Shown: positions 18,374 to 27,578 of the stretch, piece after piece
How the letters are laid out: the number at the start of each line of letters is the position of its first letter
Position numbering within the stretch: the first letter of the stretch is position 1
Assembly: GCA_902596185.1 (NCBI GenBank)
Contig: CACJSX010000007.1
Span: 1 to 35,514, forward strand
Length of the DNA: 35,514 nucleotides
DNA from: an uncultured Pelagibacteraceae bacterium
GTDB lineage: Bacteria > Pseudomonadota > Alphaproteobacteria > Pelagibacterales > Pelagibacteraceae
Direction: 5' to 3'
Program-made: the position numbers and the translations under genes
The notes under the pieces: model-generated
What the model was told of the DNA's origin: nothing
Database searches by the model: none
What the model saw: only the letters and a program-made list of their open reading frames with translations

Positions 18374-19108
18374 ATGGCAGCAAATCCTATGTCCCAATTC
18401 GACGTCTATAGAATTGGACCAGAAATTAAAGTTGGAGCATTCGATATATCGTTTACGAACGCAAGTTTGTTTATGATATTAAGCACTTTATCTATTTTGT
18501 TAATCTTTAACTTAGGATCAAAAAAAAATTCAATACTACCAAACAAAATTCAATTACTAGCAGAACTTAGCTATACCTTTGTATCCAAAATGATTAGCGA
18601 TACAGCTGGATCAAAAGCTAAACCATACTTTGCATTTATATTTTCTCTATTCATGTTTGTTTTATTTTGCAACATGTTTGGAATGATACCTTATACTTTC
18701 ACTGTAACCAGTCATATCATTGTAACATTTGTGCTCGCAGCATTTATATTTATTGGAGTGACTGTAATTGGGTTTATTAAACATGGATTTGGGTATTTAA
18801 AATTATTTGTTCCAAGTGGAGTACCTGCAGTATTACTCCCTTTAATTGTTGTTATAGAAATTATTTCCTATTTGAGTAGACCTATAAGTTTATCAGTTAG
18901 ATTATTTGCCAATATGATGGCTGGTCATACAATGATGAAAGTTTTCGGGGGCTTTGTAATTAGTCTTGGAATAGTTGGTGGGTGGCTTCCACTAAGTTTT
19001 TCGGTTGCGTTAACAGGTTTGGAGATCTTAGTTGCTTTTCTTCAAGCTTATGTTTTTGCAATCTTAACCTGCATCTATTTAAATGATGCATTAAATTTAC
19101 ACCATTAA
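18374..19108 (+). CDS. atpB: F0F1 ATP synthase subunit a
   Basis: ISLSVRLFANMMAGHTMMKVFGGF and LEILVAFLQAYVFAILTCIYLNDAL. Confidence 0.97.
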   Translation: MAANPMSQFDVYRIGPEIKVGAFDISFTNASLFMILSTLSILLIFNLGSKKNSILPNKIQLLAELSYTFVSKMISDTAGSKAKPYFAFIFSLFMFVLFCNMFGMIPYTFTVTSHIIVTFVLAAFIFIGVTVIGFIKHGFGYLKLFVPSGVPAVLLPLIVVIEIISYLSRPISLSVRLFANMMAGHTMMKVFGGFVISLGIVGGWLPLSFSVALTGLEILVAFLQAYVFAILTCIYLNDALNLHH

Positions 19109-19112
19109 TAAC

Positions 19113-19120
19113 AGAGGAGG
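19113..19120 (+). promoter_or_regulatory. Strong Shine-Dalgarno of atpE
   Basis: AGAGGAGG followed by a 5-nt spacer (atata) and ATG at 19126. Confidence 0.8.
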
Positions 19121-19125
19121 ATATA

Positions 19126-19353
19126 ATGGAATTAGAAGCAGCAAAAATGATCGGAGCAGGTTTAGCGGCAATTGCTTTAGCTGGAGCCGGTGTTGGTATC
19201 GGAATAATTTTTGGAAATTATTTGTCTGGTGCAATGAGAAATCCATCTGCAGCACAAAAACAATTTCCTAACTTGCTTTTAGGTTTCGCACTTGCGGAAG
19301 CTACAGGATTATTTGGATTAGTAGTTGCGTTAATCATTCTTTTTGCGTTTTAA
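19126..19353 (+). CDS. atpE: F0F1 ATP synthase subunit c
   Basis: 75 aa, GAGLAAIALAGAGVGIGIIFGNYLSGAMRNPSAA and FALAEATGLFGLVVALIILF. Confidence 0.97.
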   Translation: MELEAAKMIGAGLAAIALAGAGVGIGIIFGNYLSGAMRNPSAAQKQFPNLLLGFALAEATGLFGLVVALIILFAF

Positions 19354-19357
19354 ATTG

Positions 19358-19948
19358 ATGGTTAAAAAAATATATTTTCAGTCAATATTTTTTAGCTTCT
19401 TTTTTATAAAAGAAGCTTTTGCAGCTGAAAGCGGAGGTATGCCTCAATTAAATCCAGAGTTTTGGATTTCTCAAATTTTTTGGTTAATACTCACTTTTGG
19501 GATTATGTATTTAGTTTTATCTAAACTAATACTACCGAAAATTAGTAACAACCTAGAATCGAGAAAATCTCAAATATTAGAAAATATTGAGGCTGCTGAG
19601 AAACAAAGAGAAGATAGTGATGCAAAGCTAAAAGAATACGATGAAATTATATCTAAAAGCAAACTTGAGGCTAATAGCATTTTCAATCAAGCAAGAGAAA
19701 AAGCACTAAAAGACATTGGTGCAAAAAGAGAAGTTCTTGATGAACAAATTGATAATGAAATTGCTGAGGCTGAAAAAGAAATAGATATATTAAGAAAGAA
19801 TGCACCAGATAAAATAAACAAAATAGCTATTGAGACTTCATCTGAGTTATTACAAAAACTTATTGGAGCTGAAGTAAATAATAGTAGCATATCTGCAATT
19901 GTTGACGATCTATCTAAAAGAAATGGAGATAAATACTATGGCAATTGA
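19358..19948 (+). CDS. atpG: F0F1 ATP synthase subunit b'
   Basis: N-terminal hydrophobic region, MPQLNPEFWISQIFWLILTFGIMYLVLSKLILPKI, long charged helix. Start taken as ATG 19358 rather than upstream TTG. Confidence 0.9.
   Translation: MVKKIYFQSIFFSFFFIKEAFAAESGGMPQLNPEFWISQIFWLILTFGIMYLVLSKLILPKISNNLESRKSQILENIEAAEKQREDSDAKLKEYDEIISKSKLEANSIFNQAREKALKDIGAKREVLDEQIDNEIAEAEKEIDILRKNAPDKINKIAIETSSELLQKLIGAEVNNSSISAIVDDLSKRNGDKYYGN
19394..19420 (+). terminator. Terminator/attenuator-like hairpin just downstream of atpE, within the b' CDS
   Basis: AGCTTCTTTT-TTAT-AAAAGAAGCT (19394-19403/19408-19417), perfect 10-bp stem and 4-nt loop, followed by TTT. Confidence 0.4.
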
Positions 19949-20435
19949 TGCAACTTTTTGGGTAGCCGTATCATTTATTATTTTTTTTGGAGCGCTTATT
20001 TATCTTAAAATTCCTCAAAAAGTTTCGGAAATGTTAGATAAAATGATATCTGATATTAAAAATGAAATTGACGAAAGTGAAAAATTAAGAAAAGAGGCAA
20101 AAACACTATTAGATAACTCACAAAAAAAATTAGATACAGCTCATTCTGTAAGTAACGAAATTCTTGAGAACGCCAAAAAAGATGCTGATAGATTAATAAT
20201 TGAAATGAATGATAAGTTTCATAAATCATCAGAAATTAAAAAAAATATAGCTGAAAGTAAAATAAGTCAGATGAAAGAGACAGCTTTAAAAGAAATTAAG
20301 GACGCATCAATAAAGATTGCGGTGGACTCAGTTAAAAAAATCATAAATACATCTGTAGATAAGTCAAAATTAGACGCTGTGTTTCAAAAAAATTTAGATG
20401 AAACTAAAGAAGTGTTAAAAAAAATTAACTCATAA
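19938..20435 (+). CDS. atpF: F0F1 ATP synthase subunit b
   Basis: MAIDATFWVAVSFIIFFGALIYLKIPQKVSEMLD and long amphipathic helix. Start at ATG 19938 overlaps the b' end. Confidence 0.92.
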   Translation: MAIDATFWVAVSFIIFFGALIYLKIPQKVSEMLDKMISDIKNEIDESEKLRKEAKTLLDNSQKKLDTAHSVSNEILENAKKDADRLIIEMNDKFHKSSEIKKNIAESKISQMKETALKEIKDASIKIAVDSVKKIINTSVDKSKLDAVFQKNLDETKEVLKKINS

Positions 20436-20474
20436 TACACTTACAATTTTCCAAAAAAACTATAAATTATTAAA

Positions 20475-21935
20475 ATGAACTCTATAGTCATTGGATCAGG
20501 ATTTGGTGGAATCGCAGCGGCACTAAGACTTAAAGCAAAAGGACATAAAGTAAAATTAATAGAAAAACATCCAGACCTAGGCGGTAGAGCTAGAGTTTTT
20601 AAGAGAAACGGATTTATATATGATGCTGGACCAACAGTAATTACTGCACCATATTTAATTAATGAATTGTTTGAGTTATTCAATAAAGATCCTAAAAATT
20701 ATATAAAACTAACCCCACTTAAAATTTGGTACCAATTTATTTTTGAAGACAAAACTAAATTTAACTATTCAGGTGATGAAATAGAAATGAAAGGCCAAAT
20801 TGATAAACTTAGCAAAGAAGACGTGAATGGATATGAAAAATTAGTTAATTTCACAAAAAAGATATTTGATAAAGGTTTTTCAGAACTTGCAGATGTGCCA
20901 TTCGATAAACCTTTTGTAATGATGCAACAATTACCTGCTCTCTTAAAACTTAAAAGTTATAAATCAGTTTACTCACTTGTTTCATCTTATATAAAAAATG
21001 AAAAATTAAGAAGAATGCTTAGTATGCATCCATTGCTTGTTGGTGGAAATCCTTTTACCACTACTTCTATTTATGGCTTAATTCTTTATTTAGAAAAAAA
21101 GTGGGGAATACATTATTCAGTTGGTGGAACAGGAAATATAATTAAAGGTTTTGAAAGGCTAATGAATGAGGTTGGTATTGAAATAATAAAAAACAGCGAA
21201 GTAACGGAAATTATAACGAAAAATAATAAAATAAGTGGTGTAAAATTAAATGATGAAATTGAATTTGGTGCAGATAATGTTGTTTGTAATGCAGATCCAC
21301 CAGCATTTTATGAGAAAATGTTAAGCAAAAGTAACAGGAGTTCCATGTTTTTTAATTGGAAAAAAAACCGAATGGAATATTCTATGGGTTTATTTGTTTA
21401 CTATTTTGGTACAAAAAAAATTTATGAGAATGTTGAACATCATACAATTAAATTTGGAAATAAATATAAGGAACATCTTGATGATATATTTAATAAGAAA
21501 AAATTAAATAATGATATCAGCTATTATCTTCACAGACCTACAGCGACTGATAAAACCATGGCCCCAGAGGGAAATGATTGTTTTTATGTTTTGGTGCCTG
21601 TTCCTAACAATCAGTCAAAAATAAATTGGGAAACTGAGGGTGAAAAAATCAAAAATCTTGTAATTGAAAAAATGGAAAAAGACTTAATGCCGGGTCTTAA
21701 GAACAATATAGTAGAGGATTTTTATCTAACACCTAATTACTTTGAAAAAGAATTAAACACAAAATATGGATCCGGATTTTCAATTCAACCTAAATTTACA
21801 CAATCCGCGTACTTTAGATTTCATAATAAATCAGAAATATATGATGGTTTATACTTTGTTGGTGCGGGTACACATCCAGGAGCTGGGGTTCCAGGAGTTC
21901 TCTCTTCAGCAAAAGTTTTAGATAAATTATTTTAA
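20475..21935 (+). CDS. crtI: Phytoene desaturase
   Basis: SIVIGSGFGGIAAALRLKAKGHKVKLIEKHPDLGGRARVF, FYDAGPTVIT-like segment, C-terminal GLYFVGAGTHPGAGVPGVLSSAKVL. Confidence 0.96.
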   Translation: MNSIVIGSGFGGIAAALRLKAKGHKVKLIEKHPDLGGRARVFKRNGFIYDAGPTVITAPYLINELFELFNKDPKNYIKLTPLKIWYQFIFEDKTKFNYSGDEIEMKGQIDKLSKEDVNGYEKLVNFTKKIFDKGFSELADVPFDKPFVMMQQLPALLKLKSYKSVYSLVSSYIKNEKLRRMLSMHPLLVGGNPFTTTSIYGLILYLEKKWGIHYSVGGTGNIIKGFERLMNEVGIEIIKNSEVTEIITKNNKISGVKLNDEIEFGADNVVCNADPPAFYEKMLSKSNRSSMFFNWKKNRMEYSMGLFVYYFGTKKIYENVEHHTIKFGNKYKEHLDDIFNKKKLNNDISYYLHRPTATDKTMAPEGNDCFYVLVPVPNNQSKINWETEGEKIKNLVIEKMEKDLMPGLKNNIVEDFYLTPNYFEKELNTKYGSGFSIQPKFTQSAYFRFHNKSEIYDGLYFVGAGTHPGAGVPGVLSSAKVLDKLF

Positions 21936-22786
21936 TGTTAACAAAAAATTATTTAGCTATTTACGCAAAATCTTTCAATTGGGCAGGTTTTTTTTTACCA
22001 AAAAAAACCTATCAAAAATGCTCTGCGCTTTATGATTTTTGTAGAGAAGCAGATAATATTGCTGATGATGAAAATAAGATAGAAGTAAAAAAAGATAATT
22101 TTATTAAATTTAGAAATAATTTTGTAAATAAAAAGAATGATGATCCAATTATTAGAAACATGTGGGATCTTATTAATGAATTTAATATTTCAACTAAAAT
22201 TGTAGATGATTTATTTGAGGGTATTAATTCTGATATAAAAGAAAATGTTAAACTTAATTCAAAAAAAGAATTATTAATATATTCCTATAGGGTGGCTGGA
22301 ACAGTTGGATTGATGATGGCTAAGATATTGAATGTTCATAAAGAACAATCTTTAAAATCAGCTATTGATCTTGGGATTGCTATGCAATTAACAAATATTT
22401 CTAGAGATGTTATGGAAGATAAAAAAAATAATAGATCTTATATCAATGAAAGTTTTGAGGAAATAAAGACTACAATCAAGCTTGCAGAAAAGTTTTATGA
22501 AAACTCATTTTACTCAATAAAAGAAATACCTTTAAGTTTTAGATTTTCTATTTTAGTTGCAAGAAGGGTTTATAGAAAAATAGGATATAAAATTCTAAAT
22601 AAAAAAAACATAGAAAATTATATAAAGTCTGGAAAAATTTATGTTTCAAATATCGAAAAAATTATTGAAACTTTTTTATCTATTTTTGACCTAATTAAGT
22701 TATCACTTATAAGCAAAAACGATGATAATATTAATCATGATCATAATTTAATTAATGAAGAAATAAATTTGAATGAAAGAATTTGA
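21935..22786 (+). CDS. crtB: Phytoene synthase
   Basis: SALYDFCREADNIADD, YSYRVAGTVGLMMAKIL, AMQLTNISRDVMEDKKNNRSYI. Confidence 0.95.
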   Translation: MLTKNYLAIYAKSFNWAGFFLPKKTYQKCSALYDFCREADNIADDENKIEVKKDNFIKFRNNFVNKKNDDPIIRNMWDLINEFNISTKIVDDLFEGINSDIKENVKLNSKKELLIYSYRVAGTVGLMMAKILNVHKEQSLKSAIDLGIAMQLTNISRDVMEDKKNNRSYINESFEEIKTTIKLAEKFYENSFYSIKEIPLSFRFSILVARRVYRKIGYKILNKKNIENYIKSGKIYVSNIEKIIETFLSIFDLIKLSLISKNDDNINHDHNLINEEINLNERI

Positions 22787-23837
22787 TTACATAATTTTAG
22801 GTGGAGGTTGTGCAGGTCTTTCATTGGCATATGAACTAGAAATTTATGATAAATTAAAAGATAAAACTTTAGCAATCATTGAGCCAAGAGAAAATTATAA
22901 AAGAGATAAAACCTGGTCATTTTGGAAGGTTTTTTCACATAACTTCGATGACTGTGTAAAAAAAAGTTGGAATAATTTTACAATAAATACACCCAACAAT
23001 ACGAAATATGTAAATTGCGAACCTACACCATATCAAACAATTGATAGTGGTATGTTCTACGAAAAAATACTTTCAATACTTAAATTAAATAAAAATATTC
23101 AATTTTTTAAAAGTATTGATCAAATAGATAAATCAAGTTCAATTATATTTAACAGTGTACCTAATTTTGAAAACAAGCAGAATGAGTTATGGCAACATTT
23201 TTATGGTGTAGAGATAGAAACCCGAAAAGATTTTTTTGATGAAGAGATATTTAATTTAATGGATTTTAACTGTGATCAAAGAAATAGAGTACATTTTTTT
23301 TACACTCTGCCCTTTTCAAAAAAGACAGCACTTGTTGAAACTACTTGGATATCAGAACTAAATGATAATTCCCTAAAAGATTATGAAGAACAAATTGATG
23401 ACTACCTTTGTAATCATTTAAACTTAAGACAATGTAAAATACATTTTAAAGAACAAGGAGCCATTCCTCTTTTTAGACAAAAAAATGTAAATAAATTAAA
23501 TGAAATTTACATAGGCTCAGCAGGAGGCATGACTAGGTTAAGCACGGGTTATACTTTCTTAAATATTCAAGAACAGAGCAGATATATAAGAGAAAACATA
23601 GAAAATATAAAAAATGTAAATCTATTTAAAATTAAATCAAAATATGATTTTTTAGATAAAATCTTATTAAGAGTTCTTAAAAACAATTCAAATGACATGG
23701 GAAATATCTTTTTCAAAGTTTTTAATTCAAAACCTAAAACAGCTATCAATTTTTTATCAAATAGAAGCAGTTTTTTTGAGGATTTAGAAGTAATTCTAAA
23801 GATGCCAAAGTGGAAATTTTTAAAAGAATTAATTTAA
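22773..23837 (+). CDS. crtY: Lycopene beta-cyclase
   Basis: FDYIILGGGCAGLSLAYEL, KTWSFWK, IGSAGGMTRLSTGYTFLNIQEQSRYI. Confidence 0.95.
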   Translation: MKEFDYIILGGGCAGLSLAYELEIYDKLKDKTLAIIEPRENYKRDKTWSFWKVFSHNFDDCVKKSWNNFTINTPNNTKYVNCEPTPYQTIDSGMFYEKILSILKLNKNIQFFKSIDQIDKSSSIIFNSVPNFENKQNELWQHFYGVEIETRKDFFDEEIFNLMDFNCDQRNRVHFFYTLPFSKKTALVETTWISELNDNSLKDYEEQIDDYLCNHLNLRQCKIHFKEQGAIPLFRQKNVNKLNEIYIGSAGGMTRLSTGYTFLNIQEQSRYIRENIENIKNVNLFKIKSKYDFLDKILLRVLKNNSNDMGNIFFKVFNSKPKTAINFLSNRSSFFEDLEVILKMPKWKFLKELI

Positions 23838-23838
23838 G

Positions 23839-24771
23839 ATGATCAATAAAATAAAAAAAATAAATTTAATTCATTCATTCATTTTTTTCTTTTTTGCAAA
23901 TATTTTCTGTTTTTCAATGTTTAAGTTCAATTTAATTGTTCCATCAATTTTATGTTTTCTTTTAGTTTTAATTGTAGGCGTCTCTCATGGATCATTAGAT
24001 CATTTAAAAGGAAAAAAACTTCTCAAGTTATTTAATATAAAATCAACTTATATTTTTTATATTACATATATTTTTATTTCTGCAGTAGTAGTTGTAACTT
24101 GGATATTATTACCATCAATAACTTTAATTGTTTTTTTAATAATCGCTTCCTACCACTTTGGAAAAGAGGATACACATTTTTTGATAAATAATAGATCTTA
24201 TTTCACTCAACTACTTTATTTTTTTAAAGGATTTTTAATTATACTTGCTCCTTTAACTTTTCATTTTCAAGAAACTATCGCAATTTTTAAATTATTATTA
24301 ATTGATAATGAAGTTTTTTATTCAAGTTTAGATTTTATTGAGAAAAATAATATAATTCAAAAAGGAATTGTTTTTAGCTTTTTGTCGAGTGTTATTTTGT
24401 TATTAAAAAATTTTGAAAAAAAAAAATTCTTAATTTTTTTTGACTATTTTTCAATTTTAACACTAAATCTATATTTAACTCCACTGATAGCTTTTACAAT
24501 TTATTTCTGTTTTCTTCATTCAATAAGACATTCAATTTCACTAGCTATTGAGCTTGATCCAGATAGTGTAGTTAATGGATTTAGATTGTTTGTTAAAAAA
24601 GCTCTACCTTTAACAATTTTGACAGCTGTTTTTTCTTTTATCGCACTATATCTGCTGAGTTATTCGAATAATGTAGATGGTGCAATTTTAAAAATAATAT
24701 TTATAGGTTTGGCGTCATTAACCTTTCCACATATATTGCTGGAATATTTTCTAGAAAAAAATGAAAAATAA
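23839..24771 (+). CDS. blh: Brp/Blh-family beta-carotene 15,15'-dioxygenase (retinal-forming)
   Basis: Multi-TM protein with conserved His motifs GVSHGSLDHLKGKK, ASYHFGKEDTHF, FCFLHSIRHSISL. Follows crtIBY. Confidence 0.93.
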   Translation: MINKIKKINLIHSFIFFFFANIFCFSMFKFNLIVPSILCFLLVLIVGVSHGSLDHLKGKKLLKLFNIKSTYIFYITYIFISAVVVVTWILLPSITLIVFLIIASYHFGKEDTHFLINNRSYFTQLLYFFKGFLIILAPLTFHFQETIAIFKLLLIDNEVFYSSLDFIEKNNIIQKGIVFSFLSSVILLLKNFEKKKFLIFFDYFSILTLNLYLTPLIAFTIYFCFLHSIRHSISLAIELDPDSVVNGFRLFVKKALPLTILTAVFSFIALYLLSYSNNVDGAILKIIFIGLASLTFPHILLEYFLEKNEK

Positions 24772-25705
24772 AGAATTAAAAATATTATTATCTGCGCCCC
24801 GTGGATTTTGTGCTGGGGTAGAAAGAGCAATTGAAATAGTTGAAAAATCTATACAAAAATTTGGAGCTCCAGTTTATGTGCGTCATGAAATAGTCCATAA
24901 CAAGTATGTTGTAGATGATTTAAAAAATAAAGGGGCAATATTTGTTGAAGAGCTAGAGGAGATAAAGGATAAATCAAGACCAGTAATTTTTTCAGCACAC
25001 GGTGTTCCAAAAAAAATACCTGAAGATGCGAAAAATTATAAAATGACATATGTAGATGCCACATGTCCACTTGTTTCTAAAGTTCATAGAGAAGCAGAAA
25101 ATCTTAGTAAAGCGGGTTACCATATAATTTTAATTGGTCATGAAAATCATCCTGAAGTAATTGGGACTATGGGGCAATTAAAAGAAGGTTCTATAGATCT
25201 AATCCAAAATGAAGAAGAGGCTAAAAATTATCAAAATAAACCAGACAAAAAATTAGCATATATTACCCAGACCACTTTGTCGGTTGATGACACGAAAGAA
25301 ATAATCAAAATTTTGAAAAATAATTTTCCTAATATAAAAGAGCCAATGAGAGAGGATATTTGTTATGCAACTACTAACCGTCAAATGGCAGTAAAAAATA
25401 TTGCAAAAAATTGTGATATGTTTTTTGTTATTGGAAGTAGAAACTCTTCAAATTCAGTGAGACTAGTTGAAGTAGCAAAAAAATCAGGCTGCGAAAATTC
25501 ACAACTTATTCATTCAGAAAGCTCAATACCATATGATCAAATAGAAAATTGTAATACCATAGGTATATCATCAGGAGCATCTGCGCCAGAAATATTAGTT
25601 GAAAATTTTATTAATGATTTAAAAAGTAAATTTTCTATAAGTATCGATGAAATTGAAATAATTAAAGAAGATGTAATATTTAAAATTCCTAAAAAATTAA
25701 ATTAA
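24761..25705 (+). CDS. ispH: 4-hydroxy-3-methylbut-2-enyl diphosphate reductase
   Basis: APRGFCAGVERAIEIVEKS, VRHEIVHNKYVV, VDATCPLVSKVHREAE, GISSGASAPEILVE. Confidence 0.97.
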   Translation: MKNKELKILLSAPRGFCAGVERAIEIVEKSIQKFGAPVYVRHEIVHNKYVVDDLKNKGAIFVEELEEIKDKSRPVIFSAHGVPKKIPEDAKNYKMTYVDATCPLVSKVHREAENLSKAGYHIILIGHENHPEVIGTMGQLKEGSIDLIQNEEEAKNYQNKPDKKLAYITQTTLSVDDTKEIIKILKNNFPNIKEPMREDICYATTNRQMAVKNIAKNCDMFFVIGSRNSSNSVRLVEVAKKSGCENSQLIHSESSIPYDQIENCNTIGISSGASAPEILVENFINDLKSKFSISIDEIEIIKEDVIFKIPKKLN

Positions 25706-25707
25706 CA

Positions 25708-26673
25708 ATGGCCGTCTATACAAAAATAAATCAAAAAGAAATTAATGTTATTAATAAAAATTTTAATATTGATAAAATAATAAGTTTTACAGGTATCAAA
25801 CAAGGAATAGAAAACACAAACTATCTTCTTAAATCAAAAAAGAAAAAATATATTTTAACTATTTTTGAAAAAAGAGTTTTACAAAAAGAAATACCTTTTT
25901 TTATGAAATTAATGGATAATTTAAATAGTTCAAAAATAAATTGTCCTAGGCCGCTTAAAACTAGAAATAAAAAATATCTTATTAAATTAAAAAATAAAAC
26001 TGCATGTATTGTATCATTCTTAGAGGGTAAGGATAAAAAAATATTAAATATAAATGATTGTTATACAATTGGTAAAACAATTGCTCGAATGCATGTGGTC
26101 ACAAGTAAAATGAATCTTAATAGAAAAAATTCGATGGGTATTAGAAATTTAAAACCTTTATTGGAAAGTATTAAATTTAAATCAAAAAAGTTTTCAAATT
26201 TAAAACTATTCTTAAAAAATAATCTCAAAGATATTAAAAAAAATTGGCCTAAACAATTACCCAAAGGTATTATCCATGGTGACTTATTTATAGATAATAT
26301 ATTCTTCAAAAAAAATAAACTTTCAGGAATTATTGATTTCTACTTTGCTGCTAATGATTATTTTATGTATGAAATTGCTATATGTATCAATGCTCTTTGT
26401 TTTGACCATAAAAAGAGAAAATTCCAAATGAATCATAAAAAAATTAAAAATTTAATCAAAGGGTACGAAAGTATTAAAAAAATTTCAATAAAGGAAAAGA
26501 AATCTATAAATATTTTATGTAGAGGTGCAGCATTAAGATATTTATTAACGAGATTATATGACTACTCCAATACACCAAAAACAGCATTGATTAAAATCAA
26601 AGATCCTAATGAATATTATCAAAAATTACTTTCTCACAATAATTTAAGTTCATTTAAAGATTATTTAAATTAA
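25708..26673 (+). CDS. thrB: Homoserine kinase type II (APH-fold)
   Basis: AVYTKINQKEINVINKNFNI, GIENTNYLLKSKK, PKGIIHGDLFIDNIFF, GIIDFYFAANDYFMYEIAI. Confidence 0.94.
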   Translation: MAVYTKINQKEINVINKNFNIDKIISFTGIKQGIENTNYLLKSKKKKYILTIFEKRVLQKEIPFFMKLMDNLNSSKINCPRPLKTRNKKYLIKLKNKTACIVSFLEGKDKKILNINDCYTIGKTIARMHVVTSKMNLNRKNSMGIRNLKPLLESIKFKSKKFSNLKLFLKNNLKDIKKNWPKQLPKGIIHGDLFIDNIFFKKNKLSGIIDFYFAANDYFMYEIAICINALCFDHKKRKFQMNHKKIKNLIKGYESIKKISIKEKKSINILCRGAALRYLLTRLYDYSNTPKTALIKIKDPNEYYQKLLSHNNLSSFKDYLN

Positions 26674-27098
26674 TGATTACAATTTATACAGACGGCTCTT
26701 GTTTAACAAATCCAGGAAATGGTGGATGGGCTGCAATTATAAATGATGAAAAAGAAACAAGAAAAATTAGTGGTAGTGAAAAAAACACTACAAATAATAG
26801 AATGGAGCTACTAGCTCCGATAAATGCACTGAGGGATATGAAACCTGGTATTGAAATAAAGATATACACTGACTCTCAGTATGTAAAAAATGGAATAACT
26901 GAATGGATTAATACCTGGTTAGCTAATAATTGGAAAACCTCGAAAAAAGAAGATGTTAAAAATAAAGATTTGTGGATTGAATTATATAATTTGAATAAAT
27001 CACTTAATGTTCAATGGAATTGGGTAAAGGCTCATGATGGAAACCCTTTAAATGAAGAGGTGGACTTACTAGCTAAAAAAGCAGCAAATTTAGATTAA
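26673..27098 (+). CDS. rnhA: Ribonuclease HI
   Basis: ITIYTDGSCLTNPGNGGWAAII, TTNNRMELLAPINAL, IYTDSQYVKNGI, WVKAHDGNPLNEEVD. Confidence 0.97.
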   Translation: MITIYTDGSCLTNPGNGGWAAIINDEKETRKISGSEKNTTNNRMELLAPINALRDMKPGIEIKIYTDSQYVKNGITEWINTWLANNWKTSKKEDVKNKDLWIELYNLNKSLNVQWNWVKAHDGNPLNEEVDLLAKKAANLD

Positions 27099-27578
27099 TT
27101 TTAAAAAATTTTGAGCTGCTGAAATTTCACAAGTGGCAGTATCTTCTTCTGCTTGTATTTTCTTTACAACATTGTCCTCAATTAACATTGTATATCTTGC
27201 TGACCTCATTCCCTGACCCCGATCGTGTCTATCTATTTCTGCTCCAATTGATTTAGTAAATTCACAATATGGGTCTGCAGCCATAAATATTTTATCTTCA
27301 ACTTTTTGACTTTCACCCCATGCTTTCATCACATTTGGATCATTAACTGAAACACAAATAATTTTTGTAACCCCTTTATTCTTTGCTTCCTCGTAATTAT
27401 TAACATACCCTGGCAGATGTTTTGCAGAACAAACCTTTGTAAATGCTCCAGGTACACCAATCACAATTGTTTTATGATTTTTAAAAACTTCTGTTGTAGT
27501 TATTTTTTTTGCTGCTCCACTTGAGTCTAAATAATAAAATTCTGAATTTGGAAGTTGTTCCCCTTCTTTAATTTTCAT
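27090..27578 (-). CDS. Peroxiredoxin (Prx5-like, AhpC/TSA superfamily)
   Basis: VIGVPGAFTKVCSAKHLPGYV catalytic Cys motif. Confidence 0.92.
   Translation of the reverse strand: MKIKEGEQLPNSEFYYLDSSGAAKKITTTEVFKNHKTIVIGVPGAFTKVCSAKHLPGYVNNYEEAKNKGVTKIICVSVNDPNVMKAWGESQKVEDKIFMAADPYCEFTKSIGAEIDRHDRGQGMRSARYTMLIEDNVVKKIQAEEDTATCEISAAQNFLKLI

Noticed and set aside
20441-20683. 80-aa minus-strand ORF over the crtI start
   Set aside because: Antisense to the conserved FAD-binding region of CrtI.
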